Under the pieces are notes generated by a model. The model ran no database searches, had not been told where the DNA came from, and worked only from the letters and a program-made list of their open reading frames with translations. This document shows, in pieces, positions 48,893 through 57,230 of a stretch of 64,000 bases of DNA (position 1 is the stretch's first letter; each line of letters opens with the position of its first letter). This DNA comes from GJ-E10 sp035625725. Its GTDB lineage: Bacteria > Pseudomonadota > Gammaproteobacteria > Burkholderiales > Burkholderiaceae_F. The DNA is taken from positions 1-64,000 of the forward strand of contig DASPPB010000064.1 of the NCBI GenBank assembly GCA_035625725.1, read 5' to 3'. A program made the position numbers and the translations under genes.

Positions 48893-50743
48893 TCAGGCCG
48901 CGGCAAGACCCGGCTGCGCCTGGTCCTCGCGCTGTTGCAGGGCCCACATGCGCGCATACGTGCCGTCGCGCGCCAACAGGGACGCGTGGTCGCCGCTTTC
49001 GATGATCCGGCCGTGATCCATGACCAGAATCTGATCGGCCTCCACCACCGTGGAAAGTCGATGCGCGATCACGAGCGTAGTGCGGTGCGCAGCCGCGGCA
49101 GTCAGCTCCTTTTGGATTGCCATTTCGGTGCGCGTGTCGAGCGCGGAGGTCGCCTCATCGAAAATCATGAGCGCCGGGTCCTTGAGCAGCGTCCGGGCAA
49201 TGGCCACGCGCTGCTTTTCTCCGCCCGAGAGCTTCAGTCCCCGTTCGCCGACGACCGTGCGATAGCCGTCCGGCAAGGACTGGATGAAGTCGTGAATGTG
49301 TGCCGCCCGCGCCACCGCAACGACCTGTTCGTGGCTCGCCCCGGGGCGGCCGTAGGCGATGTTGTACTCGATCGATTCATTAAACAGCACGGTGTCCTGC
49401 GGGACGATCCCGATCGTCGCCCGCAGGGAGTGCTGCGTCAAATCGCGAACGTCCTGGCCGTTGATCAGTACCGCCCCGCCCTGCACGTCGTAGAAGCGAA
49501 ACAGCAGTCGCGCGAGCGTCGATTTTCCGGCACCGGTGGCCCCCACCACGGCGCAGCTCGTGCGCGGCGGGATCGTAAAGTCCACGCCGTGCAAAATCTT
49601 GCGCCGCAAATCGTAGCCAAACTCGACGTGGTCGAAGCGCACGCTGACGGAACGGTCTGCCGGACCGGAAAACAGCAGCGGGTGCGCATTGGGGCGGTCC
49701 GCAATCTCCCGGCCCTGGAGCAGGAGTCGAAACATGCGGTCCATGTCCGTGAGCGCCTGGCGGATTTCGCGGTAGATGACGCCCAAGAAATTCAGGGGAA
49801 CGTACAGCTGCAGCATGAAAGCGTTGACCAGCACCAGATCACCGATCGACATCGCTCCGCTGTGCACTCCCAGCGCGGCCCGCCACAACATGCCCGTCAA
49901 GCCGACGGCAATAATCGCCTGCTGCCCGCCGTTGAGCACATTGAGGGATCGCTGTACCCGTAGGGCGGCGCGCTCCTGCTGCGCAAGCGTCGCGTCGTAA
50001 CGCTGCGCCTCGAACTGCTCGTTGTTGAAATACTTGACGGTTTCGTAGTTGAGCAGGGAATCGACGGCGCTCGACGAGGCCTTGGCGTCGAGTTCGTTGA
50101 CCTGGCGGCGGTACCGCGTGCGCCAATTGGTCACGACCAGCGTGAAGGCGACATACAGGCTCAGGCTGACGGCGACGATCACCGAGAACCAAATCTCGTA
50201 GTGCGTCAGCAGATAGCCGAAGACCAGGCTGATCTCCACGAGCGTCGGCAAAATGGAGTACAAGGTATAGCTCACGAGGGAACTGATCCCACGTATGCCG
50301 TGGTCGATTTCGCGGGTAACCGCGCCGGTGCGTCGCTCCAGATGAAAGCGCAGGGACAACTCATGCAGGTGCCGGAACGTCCTGAGCGCCAGCGTACGCA
50401 CCGCTGCCTGCGTGACCTTGGCAAAGAAAAACTCGCGCAGTTCGGTAAAAAGCGAGGTTGCCAAGCGCAACGCCCCATAGGCAACCACCAGGGCAATGGG
50501 GACCAGGGCCGCGCGCGCGGCCTCGGGCACCGTCAGCGCATCGACGATGTGCTTGAGCAAGATCGGAACTCCGACCACGGCGACCTTGCCCAGCACCAGA
50601 CACAGCACGGCGAGCACGACGCGTCCGGGGTACGCCCAAAGGTAGGGCACCAAGGCGCGCAGCGTCTGCAGGTCCCGTCGGGGTTGTCCCGGCTCGGCCT
50701 GGGGTGCCAGGTCATGGCTGCGAAATGGTCTCACCCCGCGCAT
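48893..50743 (-). CDS. Atm1-type ABC transporter (ATPase-permease fusion)
   Basis: 616 residues from the ATG at 50743 (the frame extends to 50845, but the extra part looks non-coding). Six membrane helices are followed by an ABC domain with Walker A 'GATGAGKST', signature 'LSGGEKQRVAIARTLLKDPA' and Walker B 'LMIFDEATSALD'. 'LRTFRHLHELSLRFHLERRT' and 'NYETVKYFNNEQFE' are typical of the Atm1/HMT1 subfamily, which exports glutathione-linked or metal-related compounds. Substrate here is unknown. The longer N-terminal basic part lies in the cytoplasm. Confidence 0.92.
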   Translation of the reverse strand: MRGVRPFRSHDLAPQAEPGQPRRDLQTLRALVPYLWAYPGRVVLAVLCLVLGKVAVVGVPILLKHIVDALTVPEAARAALVPIALVVAYGALRLATSLFTELREFFFAKVTQAAVRTLALRTFRHLHELSLRFHLERRTGAVTREIDHGIRGISSLVSYTLYSILPTLVEISLVFGYLLTHYEIWFSVIVAVSLSLYVAFTLVVTNWRTRYRRQVNELDAKASSSAVDSLLNYETVKYFNNEQFEAQRYDATLAQQERAALRVQRSLNVLNGGQQAIIAVGLTGMLWRAALGVHSGAMSIGDLVLVNAFMLQLYVPLNFLGVIYREIRQALTDMDRMFRLLLQGREIADRPNAHPLLFSGPADRSVSVRFDHVEFGYDLRRKILHGVDFTIPPRTSCAVVGATGAGKSTLARLLFRFYDVQGGAVLINGQDVRDLTQHSLRATIGIVPQDTVLFNESIEYNIAYGRPGASHEQVVAVARAAHIHDFIQSLPDGYRTVVGERGLKLSGGEKQRVAIARTLLKDPALMIFDEATSALDTRTEMAIQKELTAAAAHRTTLVIAHRLSTVVEADQILVMDHGRIIESGDHASLLARDGTYARMWALQQREDQAQPGLAAA

Positions 50744-50932
50744 TGCGATCGTGTCCTCAATTCGGTTCCGCCGCGCCCCCGGGGCGTTGCGCCGCTCGCA
50801 CGGACCCGCCCTTGACAGACGGGGAGCCCGGGCCCAAATTGCCAACCGGATGCCCGCCGGGCAGGCGCGGCGTGCGGCAGGCCATTATCGCGCGTTAGGC
50901 GCGGCTGTGATGCACCCGAAGAGTCGAGAGCC

Positions 50933-51343
50933 ATGATGAGCATTACCTTACCCCAGGAGGAACCGATTCTGCGGGTTGTCCCCATGCCCGGCGACGCAAA
51001 CCCCCATGGCGACGTGTTTGGCGGCTGGATCATGTCGCAAGTCGACATAGCGGGCGGCATTCTTGCGGCGCGCCGCGCCAACGGTCGCGTAGCCACTGTG
51101 GCCGTGACCAGTTTCGTATTTAAGGAGCCGGTTTTTGTGGGCGATGTCCTTTCGTTGTACGGGCGCATCGTGCGCAGCGGCCGCACGTCGGTGACCATTG
51201 ACGTGGCCGCGTACGCCGAGCGCAGCCGCCTGAGCGCCGACGTCGTCAAAGTGACGGAGGCAACGCTGGTGTACGTTGCCACCGATTCCGGCCGCCGCCC
51301 CCGCATGCTGCCCGAGCTGCCGCCGGGGGCGCAGATCGGCTAA
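50933..51343 (+). CDS. Acyl-CoA thioesterase, YciA-like hotdog protein
   Basis: 136 residues. 'MPGDANPHGDVFGGWIMSQV' with the catalytic Asp region ('NPHGDVFGGWIMSQ') and 'FKEPVFVGDVLSLYGRIVRS' define the YciA/BACH acyl-CoA hydrolase group. These release CoA from short to long acyl-CoAs. Two adjacent ATGs (50933 and 50936) are possible starts. fdhD follows 18 bases later. Confidence 0.93.
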   Translation: MMSITLPQEEPILRVVPMPGDANPHGDVFGGWIMSQVDIAGGILAARRANGRVATVAVTSFVFKEPVFVGDVLSLYGRIVRSGRTSVTIDVAAYAERSRLSADVVKVTEATLVYVATDSGRRPRMLPELPPGAQIG

Positions 51344-51361
51344 AGCCGCCAGTGGCGAGGC

Positions 51362-52213
51362 ATGGCGACGCACAATACCGGAGCGTTGGTCCGTGGTCCG
51401 GACGAATGGGCCCACGGTGCGGTTGTCGCCAAGGAATGGCGTCAACGCGATGGCGTCTTCACGCGCACCGATGCCGCGCTGGCCGTCGAGGTACCGGTTG
51501 CCCTGCAATACAACGGTATCTCGCACGCCGTGATGCTTGCGACCCCCTGCGACCTGGAGGATTTCGCGCTTGGTTTTTCCTTAAGCGAGGGGATCCTCGA
51601 GGACGCCGCGGATTTGTATCACGTTGACACGCATCGCGACGCGCTGGGGATCACTGTGGCGCTCGATGTGGCCGGTGGCGCTTTTGCCGCGTTGAAAGAG
51701 CGCCGGCGGACACTGGCCGGGCGCACGGGTTGCGGCATCTGCGGCACCGAGAGCCTCCAGCAAGTGCTGCGCCCCTTGCCCATGCTGGCCCCGGCCCAAT
51801 GGCAAGTGTCGGTTGCGGCGTTGGCAACGGCCGGTGCCGCGCTCGCGGGCGCGCAACCCTTGCTGCAGCAAACCGGGGCCACGCATGGTGCGGCGTGGTG
51901 CTCGCTCGATGGCAGCGTCTTGCATGTGCGCGAGGACGTGGGCCGACACAACGCGCTCGACAAGCTTATCGGCGCCTTGCGCCGAGCGCAAATACCGACC
52001 GAACGGGGCTTTGTTTTGATCACGAGCCGTGCCAGTGTGGAAATGGTGCAAAAGGCCGCAACGGCGGGCGTCTGCATGCTGGCAGCGGTGTCGGCCCCGA
52101 CATCCCTGGCGCTGGAGATCGCACAGCGCTGCGGCCTGACGCTGATCGGGTTTGCGCGCGGCGCGAGTTTTTCCGTATATACGCACCAGAGCCGAATCGC
52201 TGGCGTGCCGTAG
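51362..52213 (+). CDS. fdhD: Formate dehydrogenase accessory sulfurtransferase FdhD
   Basis: 283 residues. FdhD passes sulfur from IscS to the molybdenum cofactor of formate dehydrogenase. The essential Cys pair is in 'GRTGCGICGTESL'; 'CDLEDFALGFSLSEGIL', 'DVGRHNALDKLIGALRR' and 'ITSRASVEMVQKAATAGVCM' are the conserved blocks. It implies a formate dehydrogenase elsewhere, which fits formate made in oxalate breakdown by the genes to the right. Confidence 0.97.
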   Translation: MATHNTGALVRGPDEWAHGAVVAKEWRQRDGVFTRTDAALAVEVPVALQYNGISHAVMLATPCDLEDFALGFSLSEGILEDAADLYHVDTHRDALGITVALDVAGGAFAALKERRRTLAGRTGCGICGTESLQQVLRPLPMLAPAQWQVSVAALATAGAALAGAQPLLQQTGATHGAAWCSLDGSVLHVREDVGRHNALDKLIGALRRAQIPTERGFVLITSRASVEMVQKAATAGVCMLAAVSAPTSLALEIAQRCGLTLIGFARGASFSVYTHQSRIAGVP

Positions 52214-52220
52214 TGCGCCC

Positions 52221-52994
52221 CTAGGTCACGAGCGTGTTGTGCAGCTCCCCGATTCCGTCGATGCGAATGCGCACGGTGGCGCCGTCCTTGATCGACCCGG
52301 CCCCGATGGAGGTGCCACAAGCGATGACGTCCCCCGGGTACAGGGTCATGTCCCCGCAGACGCGGGCCACGACCTCTTCGGGCGCAAAGATCATGTCCGA
52401 AAGGGGATAGTTCTGGCGCTCCGCGCCCTCGACGGTGGTCACTACGCGCGCCCGGCTCCAGTCAAGCGACGTCGCAACGCACGGACCCAGGCAGCTGAAA
52501 GTGTCAAACCCCTTGGCGCGGCACCACTGCTCGAAGTTCGGATCCTCGTAGATCAGTTCAGCCGCCGTCACGTCGTTGACGCAGGTGTAGCCAAGGATGC
52601 ACCTGGCGGCCTGTGCCGCGCTAACGTTCGCACAGCGAGCGCCGATGACGATCCCCAGCTCGCCTTCGAACACGATCTTCCCGTGGTAGCACGCGGGCCG
52701 GCGTATCGGCTCGCCGCTGCCAACTACGGAGGAACCGGGCTTGAGAAAAAAAAGCGGATGCGCGGGCGGCGGCTTGCCCAGCTTCGCGCCCAACGCCCGG
52801 AAGTTGTTCCACAGTCCAACGACTTTGCCAGGCTCGCAAGGCGCAAGCAGCCGCACTGCGTCCAGGGCGAGGCTTCGGCCGGTGGCCACGGGCGAACCGA
52901 AGGGGTCCCCCCGGCACTCCTCGATGTCCTGTCCCTCGAGCCGGCCCCAGGCGGGAGCGCCGTCGGCCGGCAAAAAACGCACCCAGTGTGTCAT
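52221..52994 (-). CDS. Fumarylacetoacetate hydrolase (FAH) family protein
   Basis: 257 residues. The metal site residues appear in 'KIVFEGELGIVIG' (two Glu) and 'VNDVTAAELIYEDPNFEQWC'; 'AKGFDTFSCLGPCV' and 'MTLYPGDVIACGTSIGAGSI' complete the FAH fold. Such enzymes hydrolyse or decarboxylate acyl-pyruvates and related compounds. Ahead of it in the operon is panE (23 bases upstream); it is convergent with fdhD. The ATG at 52994 is chosen over a non-coding extension to 53072. Exact substrate not deducible. Confidence 0.9.
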   Translation of the reverse strand: MTHWVRFLPADGAPAWGRLEGQDIEECRGDPFGSPVATGRSLALDAVRLLAPCEPGKVVGLWNNFRALGAKLGKPPPAHPLFFLKPGSSVVGSGEPIRRPACYHGKIVFEGELGIVIGARCANVSAAQAARCILGYTCVNDVTAAELIYEDPNFEQWCRAKGFDTFSCLGPCVATSLDWSRARVVTTVEGAERQNYPLSDMIFAPEEVVARVCGDMTLYPGDVIACGTSIGAGSIKDGATVRIRIDGIGELHNTLVT

Positions 52995-53017
52995 CGCGCC
53001 CCCCTTCGCCAGCAGCC

Positions 53018-54031
53018 TTAGTGCGCGGCCGGTCCCGCCGCTGCACCATGGCGCTGCTGCTCCATAGTCCACGCAAGCAACTTGGTGAGCGCGTACACCG
53101 CGTCGATGTGCGGAGTCGCCGTATCGGTCAGCCGGCCCAGCTCAACAACGGACCCGACGAGCGCGTCGACTTCGGGCACCCGCCCGGCCTCCACATCTTG
53201 CAGCATGGAGGTCTTATGTGCGCCCACACGCTCGGCGCCGGCGATGCGTTTTTCCAGGGACACGCGGAACGTGATCCCGAGCCGGTTGGCGATCGTCTGC
53301 GCCTCGGTCATCATCGCCGCGGCCAGATCGCGCGAGAGCGGGAAGCGGCATATATCGGACAGGGTGGAGCGTGAAAGCGCACTGATGGGGTTGAAGGTCA
53401 GATTGCCCCAGAGTTTGAGCCAGATTTCGGCGCGGATGTTTTCGAGAACCGGCGACTTGAAGCCCGCGCGGGCGAAGCACTCGGACACGCGCACCGCGCG
53501 CGCACTGGTGGAACCGTCGGGCTCTCCGATCGGGAAGCGATCACCTTCAACATGGCGCACGACCCCGGGCGCGAGCAGTTCCGAGGCCGGGTACACCACG
53601 CAGCCGACCACCCGCTCGGGAGGAATCATGGCTCCGATGCGGCCATCCGGGTCGACGCTGCGAACCACGCGTCCATCGAGCTCGCCGCCGTGCCTGTAAA
53701 AATACCAGTAGGGGATGCCGTTTTGCATCGGAACGACGACCGTCTGCGGCCCCAGAAGCTTCGGAACCTCGTGCGCAACGTCGATCAACTGGTGGGCCTT
53801 GACCGCCAGAATCACCAGATCGTGCACGCCCGCCCGGCCGTACTCATCGGTTGCCTCGACGCTGCCGACAATCGTCTCCACGGCGTCGGGCCCGATCAGT
53901 TTCATGCCGTTGGCGCGGATTGCCGCCAGGCTGGCTCCGCGAACAAGAAAAGTCACTTCTTCGCCCGCCTGCGCGAGTTTGGCACCAACGAAGCCGCCAA
54001 TGGCGCCGGCGCCGATGACAGCGATTTTCAT
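53018..54031 (-). CDS. panE: 2-dehydropantoate 2-reductase-like ketoacid reductase
   Basis: 337 residues. NADPH-binding 'KIAVIGAGAIGGFVGAKLAQ', 'LVILAVKAHQL' with the catalytic Lys, and a C-terminal helical domain with 'WLKLWGNLTFNPISALSRST'. PanE makes pantoate for CoA. Beside a FAH-family gene and oxalate genes it might instead reduce another 2-ketoacid; such paralogues are common. A TTGA/TCAT-type box lies 123 bases upstream (54154-54167). Confidence 0.88.
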   Translation of the reverse strand: MKIAVIGAGAIGGFVGAKLAQAGEEVTFLVRGASLAAIRANGMKLIGPDAVETIVGSVEATDEYGRAGVHDLVILAVKAHQLIDVAHEVPKLLGPQTVVVPMQNGIPYWYFYRHGGELDGRVVRSVDPDGRIGAMIPPERVVGCVVYPASELLAPGVVRHVEGDRFPIGEPDGSTSARAVRVSECFARAGFKSPVLENIRAEIWLKLWGNLTFNPISALSRSTLSDICRFPLSRDLAAAMMTEAQTIANRLGITFRVSLEKRIAGAERVGAHKTSMLQDVEAGRVPEVDALVGSVVELGRLTDTATPHIDAVYALTKLLAWTMEQQRHGAAAGPAAH

Positions 54032-54153
54032 GGTTACGTCCCCCTGGCTGGCCGCGCAACACGACGAACTCGAGCGCCGATGCGTGCCCCGAGTTCACCG
54101 CCAACGGCCTTCGCGGATGAATCCAGAATATTTTTCTTCGCGCACAAGCGTCG

Positions 54154-54167
54154 ATGACCGCGGTCAA
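54154..54167. promoter_or_regulatory. Fnr-type box upstream of panE
   Basis: ATGACCGCGGTCAA, one mismatch from TTGA-N6-TCAA and identical in its core to the box at 58662-58675. It sits in the 210-base panE-frc gap. Confidence 0.6.
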
Positions 54168-54241
54168 GAATGTCGCAAAGGGCAACGGATGCTATGTCCG
54201 CCCGCAAAGGGGATACGAAATCGCCCAGGCCACCGGCGCGC

Positions 54242-55501
54242 CTAGCGCTGCGGGGTCGGGTCCTTGTGGAATGCCCCGCCCGCCCTGAGGCTCGCGATCT
54301 GCGCCTGGTTGAAGCCCAGGACGCTGTCCAAAATCTCCTCGGTGTGCTCGCCAAGCAGCGGTGAGCGTTCGATCGTTACCGGGGAGTCCGACAGCTTGAT
54401 GGGCATCCCCACGTTCAGCCACTTGCCTCGTTCGGGATGGTCGAGCTCAACGATCATTTCGCGCAGCTTTACATGTTCGTCGTGCACAAGATCGCGGGTA
54501 CTCATGATCGGCCCGCACGGGACGTCCAGTTCGTTGAGAAGGTTCATGAGCTCACGCTTCGTGTAGCCGCTGGCAAACTCGTCGAGCAGGCGCCACATCT
54601 CGTTTTGGTTGCGGCGCCGGTCTTCGATTCGGGCAAAGCGCGCGTCATTTACCAGTGCCTCCCCGCCGACCCGGCGCGCCAAGGCGGGCCAGACTGCTTC
54701 TTGCACCACAACATACACATAGTCATTGGGACCGCCGGGCTTGCATGCGACGGCATTGCCCAACTGGCCTCCGCCAGAATCGTTGCCTGAGCGCGGCGTC
54801 TCGCCCAACCCCTCTGTGGGCACCGAGAATTCGGCGAGCGATCCGTGCGCGAGTCGCTGGTGATCGCGAAACTTCACGCGGCACAAGTTCATTACCGCAT
54901 CCATCATCGCGACTTCCACGAACTGGCCCCTGCCCGTACGGTGCCGCTGATGCAAAGCGGCCAGGATTCCGATCGCCAGGTGCAGGCCGGTTCCCGAGTC
55001 GCCGACCTGCGCGCCCGTCACCACTGGCGGCCCGTCGATGAAACCGGTCGTGCTCATTGCCCCGCCCATGGCCTGGGCGACGTTTTCGTACGCCTTGAAT
55101 TCGGCATAGGGACCGGTGCTGCCGAAACCCTTGATCGACGCCAGGATGATGGCCGGATTGATCTGGTGAATCGCCTGCCACGAAAACCCCAGTCGGTCCA
55201 GCACCCCGGGGCCGAAGTTCTCCATGACGACGTCGCACTTCTGCAGCAATGCGACGAAGACCTGTTTGCCCGAGGGATTTTTCAAGTTCACTGTGATCGA
55301 CCGCTTGTTGCAGTTGAGCATCGTGAAGTACAGGCTGTCGGCGCGCGGCACATCGCGCAGCTGGCCTCGCGTCACGTCGCCCGCGGGCGGCTCAAGCTTG
55401 ATGACATCGGCGCCAAGCCATGCGAGCAGCTGCGAGGAGGTCGGCCCCGCTTGCACGTGAGTCATGTCCAGTACGCGGATGCCGCTCAACGCTCTGTCCA
55501 T
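54242..55501 (-). CDS. frc: Formyl-CoA transferase (oxalate), CaiB family
   Basis: 419 residues. Moves CoA from formyl-CoA to oxalate, the entry step of oxalate use. It aligns throughout with E. coli/Oxalobacter Frc as I know it: 'VLDMTHVQAGPTSSQLLAWL', 'YFTMLNCNKRSI', 'KAYENVAQAMGGAMSTTGF', catalytic Asp168 in 'QVGDSGTGLHL', and 'DAVMNLCRVKFRDHQRL'. The glycine loop reads 'SGGGQLG'. The ATG at 55501 is chosen. No oxalyl-CoA decarboxylase gene is present in the window. Divergent from the Crp/Fnr regulator gene. Confidence 0.92.
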   Translation of the reverse strand: MDRALSGIRVLDMTHVQAGPTSSQLLAWLGADVIKLEPPAGDVTRGQLRDVPRADSLYFTMLNCNKRSITVNLKNPSGKQVFVALLQKCDVVMENFGPGVLDRLGFSWQAIHQINPAIILASIKGFGSTGPYAEFKAYENVAQAMGGAMSTTGFIDGPPVVTGAQVGDSGTGLHLAIGILAALHQRHRTGRGQFVEVAMMDAVMNLCRVKFRDHQRLAHGSLAEFSVPTEGLGETPRSGNDSGGGQLGNAVACKPGGPNDYVYVVVQEAVWPALARRVGGEALVNDARFARIEDRRRNQNEMWRLLDEFASGYTKRELMNLLNELDVPCGPIMSTRDLVHDEHVKLREMIVELDHPERGKWLNVGMPIKLSDSPVTIERSPLLGEHTEEILDSVLGFNQAQIASLRAGGAFHKDPTPQR

Positions 55502-55710
55502 CAGCTCTGTCTCCCTTTGCCCGAGTCGACTTGCGCGTGGAGCCGCCGGCCGCGCGCCCACCCATTATCCGGCGCCCAGGCCTGCGCGCGCGGCACGGCG
55601 GTGGGCCGGGCCTGCCCGGGGAGGAACAGGTCTGTCGCAACGCGGATCGGCGACACGCCGCGGTGTTCTCACAACTTCGTGCGGCCCGAGCCTCGGTGGC
55701 ACCGGGCCAC

Positions 55711-55735
55711 GATACGCAGCGCCACGCGGCGTATC
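55711..55735. repeat. Inverted repeat next to the Fnr box
   Basis: GATACGC (55711-55717) and GCGTATC (55729-55735), perfect 7-base arms spaced 11 bases, directly beside the box at 55737-55750. It could be a second operator in the frc/regulator control region. Confidence 0.45.
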
Positions 55736-55736
55736 A

Positions 55737-55750
55737 TTGACCACTGTCAA
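55737..55750. promoter_or_regulatory. Fnr-type box between frc and the Crp/Fnr gene
   Basis: TTGACCACTGTCAA, a perfect TTGA-N6-TCAA. It lies 24 bases before the TTG start (or 57 before the ATG) of the regulator gene and 236 bases before frc, suiting autoregulation and control of frc. Confidence 0.75.
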
Positions 55751-55773
55751 TTTTCGGCAGCCAACGGCTCGTC

Positions 55774-56424
55774 TTGCCCGAAGCGGCGGCTGCTCCCGAG
55801 GCGGACATGCGACGTATCGCCGGCCACCCGCAACGCGAGGAGTTGCGTGCGCAACTCGCCCGCAATACCGTACTCGCCCAGCTCGGGCCCGATGCCACGC
55901 TCGAGCTTGAGTCGCAGCTCACGGTTGTCGAGTGCCGCAAGGGCGAAGTGCTGCTGTTGCAGGGCGCACGCGACATGCAGCAGTACTTTGTGCTCGAGGG
56001 CGTGCTCAAGCGAGTTGTCAGCAGCCCCGCCGGCAAGGAGATGATCCTTCGCTTCACGCGCGAAGGCGACATGGAGACGAGCTACGCGGCCTGGCGGTTG
56101 CAAGCGGCGGCGCCCTACAGCATCCGCGCTGTGACCAAGGCGCGCGTCGCAAAGCTTGCGTTGCCCCAATGGGCCGCTTTCTTGGACTGTCACCCGCAAG
56201 TCAAGGCAGTTTTTGAGCTCGAGGTCATGCGCCACATGAGCGAGATCATGGGCCACATTATTACGTTGCACTTGCTTGACGCGCCCGGACGGGTGCACCG
56301 CTTTCAGCGCAAACTGCCGCAGTTCTCGAGCATTCTCCCCAAGAAGGAGCTCGCCTCGTATCTGAACCTTTGCGCGGAGACGCTGAGCCGCCTGAATCAC
56401 CGCGGCAAGATCCAGCTCAAGTAG
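55774..56424 (+). CDS. Crp/Fnr family transcriptional regulator
   Basis: 216 residues from TTG 55774, or 205 from ATG 55807. A cyclic-nucleotide-binding-like domain (about 30-150: 'CRKGEVLLLQGARDMQQYFV') is followed by a dimer helix and a winged-helix end 'KELASYLNLCAETLSRLNHR'. The recognition helix has Glu-xx-Ser-Arg ('ETLSR'), which in FNR reads TTGA. No N-terminal Cys cluster is present, so it is not an Fe-S Fnr. The protein stops 7 residues after the helix ('GKIQLK'), missing the usual wing. Its 3' end overlaps the convergent tauE-like gene by 28 bases. Confidence 0.9.
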   Translation: MPEAAAAPEADMRRIAGHPQREELRAQLARNTVLAQLGPDATLELESQLTVVECRKGEVLLLQGARDMQQYFVLEGVLKRVVSSPAGKEMILRFTREGDMETSYAAWRLQAAAPYSIRAVTKARVAKLALPQWAAFLDCHPQVKAVFELEVMRHMSEIMGHIITLHLLDAPGRVHRFQRKLPQFSSILPKKELASYLNLCAETLSRLNHRGKIQLK

Positions 56425-57194
56425 CTCAGCACCGCCTGTCCGCCCAAGGTTGCGGCCATCGCCCAGAGCATCGTGCGCACGACCCGCGCAAATGTGGCCG
56501 CCCGGATCCGGGGCTGAATCCGAAAGCCCGCGACCAGCGCCAGAACCGATATCAGCGTCAACGGCAGGCTCAGAACCAGAAGCGCGGAGCTCAGCTGGCC
56601 CGACGTGAGGAGGCTAGCGGCCTGCGCGGAGCGCCCCACAAAGAAAGACAGGTTCAGCGCCTGGGTCATCGCGAGCGGGGCCATTTGGAGCGCGGAAAAA
56701 TAGATCAGTAAGGGCGGTACCGCCACGTTCACCGCTCCGGAGAAAAATCCCCCAAGGCAGCCAAAGACGAGCGGCGCAAGACGGGGAAACCGTTGCAAAC
56801 GCGACCAGTCGACACCCCTGGGTCCGGAGAGAAGCAGGTACGACACGATCATGGCGGCCAGCAGCAGCTTCAGGGCACGCGCGTCGGCCATCGCAAGCAC
56901 ACGCGTTCCCGCAACGGCTCCCAGCAATACGTAGGCAGCCACAGGCCAATGGCGCCGCAGTGTAGCTGCAGCCCCGGCGCCACGCACGATGCTGATCAGG
57001 TTCAGCACGAGGTTCGGCACCAGAGTCGTAAGCACGGCCGTGCGCACATCCGTGATCAGCGCGACGAGCGGCGTGGAAAGCAAGGGAAAGCCAAATCCGA
57101 TCGCACCGTGGACGACGGCGGCAAACGCTGCGGCCGCGCCAATTGCGTACCACATCCCATCGGGCCAGTCGCCAAGCAGCAAGAGGGACGGCAC
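56397..57194 (-). CDS. TauE/SafE-type membrane permease
   Basis: 265 residues with about eight membrane helices. 'VVHGAIGFGFPLLSTPLVAL' and the second half-repeat 'PLVFGCLGGFFSGAVNVAVP' are the two family motifs (GxxxGFG...P and GxxxGxxxG...P). TauE/SafE proteins export or import sulfite, sulfoacetate and other small anions. Between the regulator and the oxlT-like gene it may move an organic anion of the same pathway (inference). It lies 36 bases after oxlT. Confidence 0.85.
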   Translation of the reverse strand: MPSLLLLGDWPDGMWYAIGAAAAFAAVVHGAIGFGFPLLSTPLVALITDVRTAVLTTLVPNLVLNLISIVRGAGAAATLRRHWPVAAYVLLGAVAGTRVLAMADARALKLLLAAMIVSYLLLSGPRGVDWSRLQRFPRLAPLVFGCLGGFFSGAVNVAVPPLLIYFSALQMAPLAMTQALNLSFFVGRSAQAASLLTSGQLSSALLVLSLPLTLISVLALVAGFRIQPRIRAATFARVVRTMLWAMAATLGGQAVLSYLSWILPR

Positions 57195-57230
57195 GCGCGA
57201 GCGACCGCTATTGCGCCAAGCGCCGCTCTT

